Below, piece by piece: positions 50,454 to 60,952 of a stretch of 64,000 nucleotides of DNA (position 1 is its first letter; every line of letters starts with the position of its first letter). Both the position numbers and the translations under genes were made by a program. This DNA comes from Bradyrhizobium sp. 164. Lineage in GTDB: Bacteria; Pseudomonadota; Alphaproteobacteria; Rhizobiales; Xanthobacteraceae. Below the pieces are notes generated by a model. That model was given only the letters and a program-made list of their open reading frames with translations, made no database searches and was not told the origin of the DNA. The DNA lies in the NCBI RefSeq assembly GCF_023073715.1, contig NZ_JADPKA010000077.1, positions 47,620 to 111,619 on the forward strand. Reading direction: 5' to 3'.

Positions 50454-52259
50454 ATGGCCAGCAACATCAATCCCGATCCGTTCACGACGAGACCGGAAAT
50501 CGAAGGCACCTTCGGGGTCGTCGCCAGCACGCACTGGATCGCGACCGCCGTCGGCATGGCCATTCTGGAGAAGGGCGGCAACGCCTTCGATGCCGGCGTC
50601 GCCACAGCCTTCACGCTCCAGGTCGTCGAGCCGCATCTCAACGGCCCCGGCGGCGATGTGCCCATCATCGTCCATGACGTGAAGCGCGGGCGCACCGAGG
50701 TGATCTGCGGCCAGGGCCCCGCACCGGCGCGCGCCACCATCGCGCACTACAGGAGCGAGGGACTCGACATGGTGCCCGGCACCGGCCTGCTCGCCGCTTG
50801 CGTCCCCGGCACCTTCGAATCCTGGATGATGCTGCTGCGCGACTATGGCACGATGCGTGTGCGCGACGTGCTGGAGCCCGCGATCTCCTATGCGCGTGAC
50901 GGCTATCCGCTGGTCGAGCGCGCCTGCGCCACAATCCAGACCGTCGAGCAGTTGTTCCGCAAGCATTGGCCGACCTCGGCTGCCGTCTACCTGCCGAACG
51001 GTGAAGTGCCAAAGCCCGGTACGCTGTTCACCAACAAGACACTGGCTGCGACCTACTCCCGCATTCTCAGCGAAGCCGAAAGCGGCGGCGGCGGCCGCGA
51101 CGCCGAGATCGAGCGCGCGCGCAAGGCTTGGTCGCAAGGCTTTGTCGCAGAAGCAATCGACAAATTCTGTCGGACGCAAGAGGTGATGGACGTCAGCGGC
51201 TCGCCGCATCGCGGCGTCCTCTCAGCGGACGACATGGCGCGGTGGCAGCCGACGATCGAGGCGCCGCTCACCTACGATTACGGTCGCTACACCGTCTGCA
51301 AGGCCGGCGTCTGGAGCCAGGGGCCGGTGACGCTTCAGCAGCTCGCTCTGTTGAAAGGCTTTGCGCTCGATGGGCTCGATCCGACCGGGCCGGAGTTCAT
51401 CCATTTCCAGATCGAATGCGCCAAGCTGGCATTCGCCGACCGCGAAAAATTCTACGGCGACCCCAAATTCACCGAGATCCCGATCACGACGCTGCTGTCG
51501 GATGCTTATAATGACGAGCGCCGCAAGCTCGTCACCGACAAGGCCTCGCTCGACTTCGTGCCCGGCACGGTCGAGGGTTTTGGTGGCGTGGTCAGGCTGC
51601 GCCGTGCCGAGGGCCAGCGCGAGGCGGTCGGCGCGCTCGGCGCCGGCGAGCCGACGGTGGGCCGCTTCGGCGAAGTGCGCGGCGACACCGTGCATTTCGA
51701 CATCATCGATGAGGCCGGCAACATGGTGTCCTCGACGCCATCGGGCGGCTGGCTGCAATCCTCGCCGATCATTCCCGAGCTCGGCTTCTGCCTCGGCAGC
51801 CGTGCGCAGATGTTCTGGCTGGAGGAGAACCATCCCGCCGCGCTTGCGCCGGGCAAGCGGCCGCGCACCACGCTGTCGCCGACCATGGCGCTGCGCGACG
51901 GCGAGCCCTATCTCGCCTGGGGCTCGCCGGGCGGCGATCAGCAGGACCAGTGGATCACACAGTTCTTCCTGCGCCACGTCCATTGCAACCTCAACCTCCA
52001 GGAGGCGATCGACGCGCCGGCTTGGCACTCCGAGCATTTTCCGATCTCGTTCTGGCCGCGCACTGCGCGCCCGGGCGTGCTCGTGGTCGAGAACCGCGTG
52101 CCAAAGGCCACGATCGAGAACCTTCGCGAGCGCGGGCATATCGTCGAGGTCGGTCCCGACTGGTCCGAAGGCCGTCTTACCGCGGCCTCGCGCGTCGGCC
52201 CCCGTCGACGCGCTGCCGCCAATCCGCGCGGGATGCAGGGCTATGCCGCGGGACGCTGA
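50454..52259 (+). CDS. Gamma-glutamyltransferase family protein without signal peptide
   Basis: The 601-residue protein has the GGT Ntn-hydrolase fold: VASTHWIATAVGMAILEKGGNAFDAGVA at the start and HLNGPGGDVPIIVHD. The probable self-cleavage site and nucleophile is Thr412 in GDTVHFDIIDEAGNMVSSTPSGG, with PGKRPRTTLSPTMAL after it. It has no signal peptide, unlike the periplasmic E. coli enzyme, so it likely acts in the cytoplasm on imported gamma-glutamyl compounds. Other members hydrolyse acylated antibiotics or amides. It sits between two peptide importers and 9 bases before the DUF1028 gene. Confidence 0.9.
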   Translation: MASNINPDPFTTRPEIEGTFGVVASTHWIATAVGMAILEKGGNAFDAGVATAFTLQVVEPHLNGPGGDVPIIVHDVKRGRTEVICGQGPAPARATIAHYRSEGLDMVPGTGLLAACVPGTFESWMMLLRDYGTMRVRDVLEPAISYARDGYPLVERACATIQTVEQLFRKHWPTSAAVYLPNGEVPKPGTLFTNKTLAATYSRILSEAESGGGGRDAEIERARKAWSQGFVAEAIDKFCRTQEVMDVSGSPHRGVLSADDMARWQPTIEAPLTYDYGRYTVCKAGVWSQGPVTLQQLALLKGFALDGLDPTGPEFIHFQIECAKLAFADREKFYGDPKFTEIPITTLLSDAYNDERRKLVTDKASLDFVPGTVEGFGGVVRLRRAEGQREAVGALGAGEPTVGRFGEVRGDTVHFDIIDEAGNMVSSTPSGGWLQSSPIIPELGFCLGSRAQMFWLEENHPAALAPGKRPRTTLSPTMALRDGEPYLAWGSPGGDQQDQWITQFFLRHVHCNLNLQEAIDAPAWHSEHFPISFWPRTARPGVLVVENRVPKATIENLRERGHIVEVGPDWSEGRLTAASRVGPRRRAAANPRGMQGYAAGR

Positions 52260-52268
52260 AGGCAGCAC

Positions 52269-52975
52269 ATGACCTGGTCGATCATCGCGCGAGATGCTGC
52301 CACCGGCCAGTTCGGCATTGTCGTCGCGACCCGCTTCTTCGCGGTCGGCGCGCGTGTTCCGTACATTGCCGCCGGCCTCGGCGCCATCGCGACGCAGGCC
52401 TTCGTCAATCCCTATTACGGCATCGACGGTGTCAAGCTGCTGCGCGAAGGCCTCAATGCACACGACGTGCTCGCCGCCCTGCTCGCGACCGATGACGGCC
52501 GCGAAAGCCGGCAGATCCACATCATGGACGCTAGCGGCGACATCGCCGCGCACACCGGGCGCGATTGCGTCGAATGGTGCGGGCACATCGCAGGCAGCGG
52601 CTTCTCGATCGCCGGCAACATGCTGACGGGAGCCGACGTGCTCGACGAGACGGCCAAGACCTACATTGCCAACGACAGCCTGCCCTTTCCGCGCCGCCTG
52701 CTCGCGGCCATGCGTGCGGGCGAAGCCGCCGGCGGCGACAAGCGCGGCAAGCAGTCGGCCGCGCTGTTGATCCACGGCGAGGAGGAATGGCCGGCGCTCG
52801 ACATTCGGGCCGACGATCATCCCGATCCGCTGGGGGAGCTCGAACGGCTCGAGCGTGTCAGCCAGGAGCTCTGGGTGCACTTCCGCGCCTCCATGCCGAC
52901 GCGGCAGAATCCGGCCGGCAACACCGATCGCAGCGTGATCGACGCCAGCATCACCGCAGCCCGCGCAAGACAGTC

Positions 52976-52979
<4 letters not shown>
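52269..52979 (+). CDS. DUF1028 family protein
   Basis: The 236-residue protein begins MTWSIIARDAATGQFGIVVAT and continues with VPYIAAGLGAIATQAFVNPYYG and RQIHIMDASGDIAAHTG, the pattern of DUF1028. The family is reported or suspected to have an Ntn-hydrolase-like fold; if the Met is removed, Thr2 could be the nucleophile, but this is inference. Its stop overlaps the next ATPase start (ATGA), so it is coupled to the second importer. No signal peptide is seen. It probably works on the same imported compound as the GGT homologue. Confidence 0.87.
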
Positions 52980-53964
<985 letters not shown>

Positions 53965-53965
<1 letters not shown>

Positions 53966-55071
53966 TGGCACTGCTCGAGGTCCAAGACCTGGTCAAGCAT
54001 TTCGTCGCCGAACGCTCGCTGTTCGGCCGCGCGCGGGCGCATGTCAAGGCCGTCGATGGCGTCAGCTTCTCGCTCGAGGCCGGCAAGACGCTGGCCCTGG
54101 TCGGTGAGTCCGGTTGCGGCAAATCCACCGTCAGCCGCTTGGTGCTGCGGCTGATCGAGCCGGACGCGGGTACGGTTCGTTTTGACGGCCGCGATCTTCT
54201 CTCCCTCGACGCCAATGCGCTCCGCGCCTTCCGCCGCGAAGCCCAGATCATCTTCCAGGACCCCTACGCCTCGCTCAATCCGCGCATGACCGTCGGCCAG
54301 ATCCTGACCGAGCCGCTGGCGCTGCACGATCTGGTGCCGCCGACGCAGCGGCGCGGGCGGGTCGCCGAACTGCTGCGGCTGGTCGGGCTGGAGCCGCGGC
54401 TGGAGCGCCGTTATCCGCATGAATTCTCCGGGGGTCAGCGCCAGCGCATTGCCATCGCCCGTGCGCTCGCAGTCGAGCCGAAGCTGATCGTCTGCGACGA
54501 GCCGGTCTCGGCGCTGGATGTCTCGATCCGCTCGCAGATCCTCAACCTGCTGCGCGAGCTCCAGGACCGGCTCGGCCTCGCCTATATTTTCGTGTCGCAT
54601 GACCTCGCGGTGGTCAAGCATATCGCCGACCACGTGGCGGTGATGAATCTTGGCCAGATCGTCGAGACGGCGGAGGCGGACGCGCTGTTCGCAGCGCCCC
54701 GCCATCCCTATAGCCGGGCGCTGTTGTCCGCGATCCCCCTGCCCCAGCCGAAAGCGAAACGAACGACCGTCCTATTGACGGGCGAGATCCCGAGCGCACT
54801 CAATCCGCCGGCGGGCTGCCGCTTCCATACCCGCTGCCCCTTCGTTGTCGAGCGCTGTCGCATTGAAGCGCCGGAGCTCCTGGCAGACAGCGCGGGCCAC
54901 GCCGCCGCCTGTCACCGTACGGCAGAGCTACCGTCTACCGACGCCATCCTGCCGGCAGCCGGCGGGTTTTCGCCAGCACTTGCGAAATTGGTCGCGGCTT
55001 TCAGCCGAAAGACGGAAGGCGCAGCGGTTTCCGGGGTTGGTATACAAGGCACCGCACCCACCACGACGTAG
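53965..55071 (+). CDS. Peptide ABC transporter ATP-binding protein (DppF family), second importer
   Basis: The 368-residue ATPase has GESGCGKST at about 47-55, FSGGQRQRI, LIVCDEPVSALDV and CRFHTRCPFVVERC. A C-terminal tail of about 35 residues (after TAELPSTDAIL) extends past the usual family end and is of low complexity. The ATG at 53965 shares its A with the previous TGA. The binding protein of the same importer follows after 22 bases. Confidence 0.9.
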
Positions 55072-55093
55072 CCGAAGCAATGGGGACTGCCCG

Positions 55094-56602
55094 ATGAACA
55101 TGTTTCGCCTGGCCATAACGGCCACCGCCTTCCTGCTGTCGGTCGTAACAGCGCAAGCCCAGACCACGCTGCGCATCGGCCTCGCCGAGGACCCCGACAT
55201 CCTCGATCCGACCATGGCGCGCACCTATGTCGGCCGGATCGTGTTCTCCGCATTCTGCGACAAGCTGTTCGACATCGACGAGAAGCTCAACATCGTGCCG
55301 CAGCTCGCGCTATCGAGCCAAACGGACGACGACGGCAAGGCGCTCGTCATCAAGCTCCGCCCCGGTGTGAAATTCCACGACGGCGAGCCGTTCGATGCCG
55401 AGGCCGCCAAGTTCTCGTTGGAACGCCACCTCACCTTTCCCGGCTCGTTCCGCAAGCCGGAGCTGGCCTCGGTCGATCACGTCGAGGTCGTCGATCCCCT
55501 CACGATCAAGCTGGTACTGAAGTCGCCGTTCTCGCCATTGCTCGCGCAGCTCACCGATCGCGCGGGCATGATGATGTCGCCGAAGGCGGCGAAGGAAGCC
55601 GGCGATAAGTTCGGCCTGCGTCCGGTCTGCGCCGGCCCCTATAAGTTCGTCGAACGCGTGCAGCAGGACCGCATCGTATTCGAGAGGTTCGCGGACTACT
55701 GGAACAAGGACAACGTCTTCATCGATCGTATCGTGTTCCAGCCGATCGTCGATGCCACGGTGCGGCTCGCGAACCTGAAATCCGGTGGACTGGACCTGAT
55801 CGAGCGCGTGCTCGCCACCGACCTCAAGGAGGTCCGCGCGGATTCGCGGCTGAAGGTCGCGACCGCCATCGAGCTCGGGTATCAGGGCATCACGCTCAAC
55901 ATCGGCAAGGACAAGGCCAAGGGGCCACTCAGCCAATCGGCCAAGGTGCGCCAGGCGCTCGACCTTGCCATCGACCGCGAGGCGATCAACCAGGTCGTGT
56001 TCAACGGCGAGTTTCAGGTTGGCAATCAATGGGTCAATCCCGATCATCCCTATTATCAGAAATCCCTGCCGGTCCGTCCCCGCAACGTCGAGAAGGCCAA
56101 GGCGCTGCTGAAGGAAGCCGGCGTGACACCGCCGGTCAGCGTCGATTTCCTGGTATCGAAGGGCGCGGAGACCGAAACGCCGGCGCAGGTGATCCAGTCC
56201 ATGGCGGCCGAAGCCGGGTTCGACATGAAGCTCCGCGTCACCGAATTCGCAACCGGGCTGAAGCAGGCTGAGGCCGGCGATTACCAAGCCTTCATGCTGG
56301 CCTGGAGCGGGCGCGTCGATCCCGACGGCAACACCTTCGTCTTCCTGCACAGCGGCGCGCCGCAGAATTACGGCGCTTGGAACAATGCGCAGGCCGACAA
56401 GGCGCTGGAGGATGCGCGATCGGTGACCGATCCCACCAAGCGCAAAGCCAGTTACGAAGCCCTGGCGAGGCTGGTCCAGGACGAAGAGCCCCTCCTGTAC
56501 CTCTACCACCGCCGCATCATCATCGCGCATGCGACGAAGCTCGAAGGCTACAGGCAGATGCCTGACGGGCTCGTGCGCGTTATCGGCCTCAAGCTGAAGT
56601 GA
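55094..56602 (+). CDS. Peptide/dipeptide ABC transporter substrate-binding protein, second importer
   Basis: The 502-residue family 5 binding protein has a Sec signal peptide (MNMFRLAITATAFLLSVVTAQAQ). The mature start TTLRIGLAEDPDILDPTMARTYVGR, KLRPGVKFHDGEPFDAEAAKFSLERH and LLYLYHRRIIIAHATKLEGY follow. It is not a copy of the binding protein at 44724, so the two importers likely bind different peptides. It ends 10 bases before its DppB-like permease. Confidence 0.9.
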   Translation: MNMFRLAITATAFLLSVVTAQAQTTLRIGLAEDPDILDPTMARTYVGRIVFSAFCDKLFDIDEKLNIVPQLALSSQTDDDGKALVIKLRPGVKFHDGEPFDAEAAKFSLERHLTFPGSFRKPELASVDHVEVVDPLTIKLVLKSPFSPLLAQLTDRAGMMMSPKAAKEAGDKFGLRPVCAGPYKFVERVQQDRIVFERFADYWNKDNVFIDRIVFQPIVDATVRLANLKSGGLDLIERVLATDLKEVRADSRLKVATAIELGYQGITLNIGKDKAKGPLSQSAKVRQALDLAIDREAINQVVFNGEFQVGNQWVNPDHPYYQKSLPVRPRNVEKAKALLKEAGVTPPVSVDFLVSKGAETETPAQVIQSMAAEAGFDMKLRVTEFATGLKQAEAGDYQAFMLAWSGRVDPDGNTFVFLHSGAPQNYGAWNNAQADKALEDARSVTDPTKRKASYEALARLVQDEEPLLYLYHRRIIIAHATKLEGYRQMPDGLVRVIGLKLK

Positions 56603-56612
56603 CAATGAAGGG

Positions 56613-57554
56613 ATGCTGAAGTTCCTCGCGCGCCGCCTTGTGCAGATCGTGCCGACACTGTTCTTCGTCTCGGTGCTGATCTTCTCGCTCCAGCAATTGT
56701 TGCCGGGAGATCCTGCGCTGGTGATGGCGGGCGAAGAGCGCGATCCTGCCGTGATCGAACAGATCCGGCATCAGTACCGGCTCGATCAGCCCATCCCTGT
56801 GCAGTACGCCTATTGGATCAAGGGCGTACTCGCCGGCGATTTCGGCGAATCGCTGCGCAACAAGATGCCGGTGCGCGAGCTGATCGCGCAGAAGCTGCCG
56901 GTGACCTTACAGCTCGGCTCGATGGCAATCCTGATCGCTTTCCTGATCGGCATCCCCGCCGGCATTGTCGCGGCGGTGAAGAAGGGCACCGTCTGGGACT
57001 ATGGCGCCAATTTCTTCGCGCTATGGGGCATCTCCACGCCGAACTTCTGGCTCGGCATCATGCTGATCTTCCTGTTCTCGATCGAGCTCGGCTGGTTGCC
57101 GGCCTCGGGCTATGTGCCGCTCACCGAAAACTGGCGCGCGAGCCTGGCTGCCACCATCATGCCCGCCTTCGTGCTCGGCAATGCAATTGCCGCGATCCTG
57201 ATGCGGCACACCCGCAGCGCTATGCTCCAGGTGATGGAGAGCGACTATGTCCGCACTGCGCGCGCCAAGGGACTGTTGGAACGCTCGGTCATCCTCAAGC
57301 ACGCGATGCGTAACGCACTGACACCTATCATCACGCTCGGTGCGCTCGAGCTCGGCACGCTGCTGTCAGGCGCCGTGCTGACCGAACAGATCTTCTCCAT
57401 CCCCGGCTTCGGCAAGCTGATTGTGGATGCGGTGTTCAATCGCGATTATGCGGTCGTGCAGGGCGTGGTGCTGGTGACAGCCACCGTCTACATCACGCTG
57501 AATCTCATTGCGGACGTCGCCTATATTCTCGTCAATCCGCGGCTGCGGGGCTAG
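56613..57554 (+). CDS. Peptide ABC transporter permease (DppB family), second importer
   Basis: The 313-residue protein has the DppB layout: first segment RLVQIVPTLFFVSVLIFSLQQLLPGDPAL, IRHQYRLDQPIPVQYAYWIKG, LAGDFGESLRNKMPV, and the EAA loop MLQVMESDYVRTARAKGLLERSVILKHAMRNALTP. A short start ATG is 10 bases after the binding-protein stop. Confidence 0.92.
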   Translation: MLKFLARRLVQIVPTLFFVSVLIFSLQQLLPGDPALVMAGEERDPAVIEQIRHQYRLDQPIPVQYAYWIKGVLAGDFGESLRNKMPVRELIAQKLPVTLQLGSMAILIAFLIGIPAGIVAAVKKGTVWDYGANFFALWGISTPNFWLGIMLIFLFSIELGWLPASGYVPLTENWRASLAATIMPAFVLGNAIAAILMRHTRSAMLQVMESDYVRTARAKGLLERSVILKHAMRNALTPIITLGALELGTLLSGAVLTEQIFSIPGFGKLIVDAVFNRDYAVVQGVVLVTATVYITLNLIADVAYILVNPRLRG

Positions 57555-57558
57555 TGCC

Positions 57559-58443
57559 ATGAGCGACACGACGCTCGCCAGTCCCCTCACGCAAGCTCAC
57601 GAGCTGGACAGCCCGGCACGCCGCGCGCGGCGGCGCCTGTTCAAGCGCAAGGCCGCTGTGTTTGGCCTCATCGTGATCATCGCGTTCATCCTTCTTGCGG
57701 TGCTTGCGCCGGTCCTCGTTCCCTTCGATCCCATCGCGACGAGCTGGAGCCTGGTGCGCAAGCCGCCGACCGCCGCGCACTGGTTCGGCACCGACGAACT
57801 CGGCCGCGACATCCTGAGCCGCGTCGTCTACGGCGCGCGAGCCTCGCTGCTCGCGGGCCTGATCTCGGTTGCGATCGCGCTCGGCATCGGCGTCCCGTTG
57901 GGCCTCCTCGCAGGCTATCGCGGCGGCTTCACCGACGCACTGATCAGCCGGATCACGGACGCAATGCTCGCCTGCCCGTTCCTGATCCTGGCAATTGCGC
58001 TCGCGGCATTCCTCGGCCCCAGCCTCGGCAACGCCATGATCGCCATCGGCATTTCGGCCACCCCGATCTTCATCCGCCTGACCCGCGGCCAGGTGCTGAG
58101 CGTCAAGGCCGAGGATTATGTCGAGGCCGCGCGCGCACTCGGCAATCCGCCATGGCGGATCGCATTCTCGCACATCCTGCCGAACATCCTTCCGGCGCTG
58201 CTGGTTCAGGCGACGCTGTCGATCGCCGCCGCCATCATCGCCGAAGCGGCGCTGTCGTTCCTTGGCCTGGGCCAGCAACCGCCGGCACCGTCCTGGGGCA
58301 GCATGCTCAATGCCGCACAGCGCTTCCTGACCCAGGCGCCCTGGATGGCGATCTGGCCGGGGCTCGCGATCTTCCTCGTGGTGTTGTCGCTGAACCTGCT
58401 TGGCGACGGCCTGCGCGACGCGCTCGACCCGCGCCAGCGCTAG
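57559..58443 (+). CDS. Peptide ABC transporter permease (DppC family), second importer
   Basis: The 294-residue protein has RRRLFKRKAAVFGLIVIIAFILLAVLAPVLVPFDP, GTDELGRDILSRVVYGARASLLAG, and the EAA loop YVEAARALGNPPWRIAFSHILPNILPALL. The ATG at 57559 follows the DppB-like stop by 4 bases. It is the last gene of the twelve-gene plus-strand run; a type C repeat follows. Confidence 0.92.
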   Translation: MSDTTLASPLTQAHELDSPARRARRRLFKRKAAVFGLIVIIAFILLAVLAPVLVPFDPIATSWSLVRKPPTAAHWFGTDELGRDILSRVVYGARASLLAGLISVAIALGIGVPLGLLAGYRGGFTDALISRITDAMLACPFLILAIALAAFLGPSLGNAMIAIGISATPIFIRLTRGQVLSVKAEDYVEAARALGNPPWRIAFSHILPNILPALLVQATLSIAAAIIAEAALSFLGLGQQPPAPSWGSMLNAAQRFLTQAPWMAIWPGLAIFLVVLSLNLLGDGLRDALDPRQR

Positions 58444-58445
58444 CT

Positions 58446-58556
58446 GTCCCTCATGGTGAGGAGCGCGTTCTTACGCGCGTCTCGAACCATGAAGGCCCGA
58501 CTGTCCCTGTAGCCATCCTTCGAGACGCGGCCTAGCGGCCGCTCCTCAGGATGAGG
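58446..58556. repeat. Intergenic palindromic repeat, type C
   Basis: CCTCATGGTGAGGAGCGCG with CGCGCGTCTCGAACCATGAAGG, then CATCCTTCGAGACGCGGCC with GGCCGCTCCTCAGGATGAGG, form inverted arms. It fills the gap between convergent genes and may terminate both transcripts. Only one copy is in this window. Confidence 0.75.
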
Positions 58557-58559
58557 ATC

Positions 58560-59306
58560 TTAAATGACGATCTCCCGCATCACGCGGCGGCAGTCCATCT
58601 CATATTCCAGATCGACCACGGGTGGTCGGGCAAAATGCCAGGTGAGGCCGGAGCGCAACGCGCCGCGGCGCACCAACTCGTCGACCAGCGCGTGATGGAA
58701 GTCATGCACCGAATAGGCCTGCACGCCGGTGGTGTCCTTCCAGCCGAAGCCGAAGGCCGCCATCCGGTTCTCCATCTGCGCGGTCGTCGTGAAGCGTACC
58801 TTCTCCCGCAGCCCTTCCGGGCTGAGGTCGCGGTAACGTACCGTGCGCTCGACATAGGTGCCGCTGCCCTCGCGAGCCTCGGCTCCGCCGGCGATCACGA
58901 AGCTCGGCGATTTCGACGGGGTCGGGCGCGTGAAGGAGAACGCGTAGAACGACGGCTCCGACGGCGGATCGATCTCGGGACAGACATTGCTGCGTGCCAC
59001 GGGATTGTTGGTGCCGTCGAAGATCCCCCATTCCGACAGCGTCTTCACATAGTGCAGGTTGAACGCGCGAAAACCTTCCTCGCTGAAGGCCGCCGGCGAG
59101 CGCAATTCGCAGGCACAGAACGCCGTGAGCGGCCGCCCTGCCTCCTGGATGAGCTTTGCCGCCAGCGCAAATCCTTCCGCAAGCGGCACCAGGCGATCGG
59201 ACCGGACGCGCTCGATCTCGTAGCCGTCATCTGCGGCGGCACCCGCCGAATACTGGAACACGGACGGAATGAAACGATAATTGCCGGCAGAGAACTCACG
59301 AATCAT
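58560..59306 (-). CDS. CnbZ-like (2-amino-5-chloromuconate deaminase family) protein
   Basis: The 248-residue protein starts FSAGNYRFIPSVFQYSAGAAA and contains LTAFCACELRSPAAFSEEGFRAFN, NPVARSNVCPEIDPP and TWHFARPPVVDLEYEMDCRRVMREIV. I recall this pattern from proteins annotated as 2-amino-5-chloromuconate deaminase CnbZ. The conserved cysteines C64/C66 and the RidA-like look of parts suggest an imine or enamine deaminase, but no aromatic-ring genes adjoin it, so the true role is open. It lies 9 bases after the adenylate-cyclase-type gene on the same strand. Confidence 0.65.
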   Translation of the reverse strand: MIREFSAGNYRFIPSVFQYSAGAAADDGYEIERVRSDRLVPLAEGFALAAKLIQEAGRPLTAFCACELRSPAAFSEEGFRAFNLHYVKTLSEWGIFDGTNNPVARSNVCPEIDPPSEPSFYAFSFTRPTPSKSPSFVIAGGAEAREGSGTYVERTVRYRDLSPEGLREKVRFTTTAQMENRMAAFGFGWKDTTGVQAYSVHDFHHALVDELVRRGALRSGLTWHFARPPVVDLEYEMDCRRVMREIVI

Positions 59307-59315
59307 GACGGACTC

Positions 59316-60566
59316 CTATTCCAGTTGCATGCGAATGCCCTTGGCGCCGTTGAGCAGGCGCTTCAGGTGAAAGCCGGCCAGGGGATCGTCGGCGTTCATG
59401 CCGACCAGCGCCGCGAATGCCGGCATGGCGGCGACGTCGCCGGCCTCCATCTTGGCAAAAGCCTGGGAATATAGCGCCGTTTCCGACGCTTCGAATTTGG
59501 CCTCCGACAGCGGTTCGAACGCGCGCAGCGGCTCGCTGCGTCCGCGCAGCATCAGCTCGCCTATTGGGCGGCCTTGAAAGTTATCGGCCGACGTGGCGAC
59601 GCTGATGCTGACACACATGCGCGTTCCCAGATGCTTGTTGGCAGCCTCCAGCCGCGCCGCAATATTGATGGTGTCGCCGTAGGCGGTGTAGTCGAAGAAG
59701 CGATTGCCGCCGAAATTACCGACCAGCGCCGGGCCTGCATGCACGCCGATCCGAGTGGTCCCGAAATTCACGCCTCTGCCCCTCCAACGCGCCGAGAAGG
59801 CCTCCGCCCAGGCGTCGAGATCATGTGCGCAAGTGACTGCACGCGTCGCATAATCCGGCTGGTCCCCCGGCGCGTTGAAGAGCACCTGGATCGCATCGCC
59901 GATGATTTTCGTGACCGTCCCCTCATGTGCGAAGACGATCTCGGTCATGCCGCCGACATATTCATTGAGGAGCTCGCCGAGCATCTGGGGCGGTGCGCTC
60001 TCCACCAGCGAGGTGAAGCCGGTGATGTCGGTAAAGATGGTCGCGACGTCGCGCCACTGCACCTCCATGCCGTCGCCGGCGACATCCGCCGCCAGGCGCC
60101 TTGCGATCTCCGGCGAGAAGAAGCGCGACAGCGAGGCATGGGCGCGCTCGGCTTCCATCTGGCGCCGCCGCACCTCGCGCAGCATCTCGACGTGGCGAAT
60201 GGTTTTATCGATCGTGGCTTCCAGATCGGCGAAATCGATCGGCTTGGTCAGGAAGTCGAACGCGCCGCGGTTCATGGCGGTACGGATGTTGCTCATGTCA
60301 CCATAGGCGGAGACGATGATGGTCGACTTCTTGTCCTCGGCCTCCTGAAGCTTCGTGAGCAGCGACAGTCCGTCCATCCGCGGCATGTTGATGTCGGAGA
60401 CCACCATATCGACATGCGGATTCCGCTCAAGCGATTGCAGCGCCTCAAGGCCGTCGCGCGCGAACATGATGTCGATGAGCCCGTCCCGGATCTGCCTGCG
60501 GAATTTTTGCAGAATCAGCGCCTCGAGATCCGGTTCATCATCGACGAAGAGGATGGTCGCAGTCAT
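59316..60566 (-). CDS. Response regulator with C-terminal class III adenylate/guanylate cyclase domain
   Basis: The 416-residue protein has a receiver domain (1-125) with phosphoacceptor D58 (SDINMP) and LTKPID, a coiled linker (about 125-165), and a class III cyclase domain (about 170-345). Metal ligands D180 (IFTDITGFTS) and D224 (IIGDAIQVLF), purine-reading K220 and T294, and transition-state N301 and R305 are all present. Lys/Thr at the purine positions favours ATP, so it should make cAMP when phosphorylated. Its start overlaps the preceding receiver gene (ATGA). Confidence 0.9.
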   Translation of the reverse strand: MTATILFVDDEPDLEALILQKFRRQIRDGLIDIMFARDGLEALQSLERNPHVDMVVSDINMPRMDGLSLLTKLQEAEDKKSTIIVSAYGDMSNIRTAMNRGAFDFLTKPIDFADLEATIDKTIRHVEMLREVRRRQMEAERAHASLSRFFSPEIARRLAADVAGDGMEVQWRDVATIFTDITGFTSLVESAPPQMLGELLNEYVGGMTEIVFAHEGTVTKIIGDAIQVLFNAPGDQPDYATRAVTCAHDLDAWAEAFSARWRGRGVNFGTTRIGVHAGPALVGNFGGNRFFDYTAYGDTINIAARLEAANKHLGTRMCVSISVATSADNFQGRPIGELMLRGRSEPLRAFEPLSEAKFEASETALYSQAFAKMEAGDVAAMPAFAALVGMNADDPLAGFHLKRLLNGAKGIRMQLE

Positions 60567-60952
60567 GCGGCTTGCTCGAGCCTCGTGTCGATCTCCTGCC
60601 GCAACAGCGCAAAGTCGATCGGCTTGGTGAGGAGCCCGACGGCGCCGCGCTCGATCGCCTTGCGGCGCGTTTCGGCATCGCCATAGGCCGTGATCATGAT
60701 GACGGGAACATCCGGATGCGCGGCACGCACCTTCGGCAGCATGTCGAGCCCGCTCATGCCGGGCATGTTGATGTCCGAGAGAATCAAAATCAGCGAGGGA
60801 TCGCGAACTTCGGCCGCGCGCCTCAGCGCATCTGGCGCAGAGGACGCAAACTCCATCTGGAAGCGTCCCGCGCGCAGCTCCCGCCGGAACTGCTGCCGGA
60901 ACAGCGCCTCGACGTCGGGCTCGTCATCGACGACCAGGATATAAACGTTCAA
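60563..60952 (-). CDS. Single-domain response regulator (CheY-like)
   Basis: The 129-residue protein is only a receiver domain with acidic DDEPD, phosphoacceptor D60 (LSDINMPG), and the K switch in LLTKPID. No output domain is present, so it probably passes phosphate or competes for the kinase. It starts at a TTG whose TGA overlap with the kinase stop (TTGA) mirrors the ATGA at its other end. The 10-residue FRQQFRRELRAG stretch resembles that of the neighbouring cyclase receiver (QKFRRQIRDG), indicating a gene duplication. Confidence 0.9.
   Translation of the reverse strand: MNVYILVVDDEPDVEALFRQQFRRELRAGRFQMEFASSAPDALRRAAEVRDPSLILILSDINMPGMSGLDMLPKVRAAHPDVPVIMITAYGDAETRRKAIERGAVGLLTKPIDFALLRQEIDTRLEQAA

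Noticed and set aside
51222..52880. Open frame of 552 codons on the minus strand opposite GGT and DUF1028
   Set aside because: Antisense shadow; both plus-strand genes are full-length family members.
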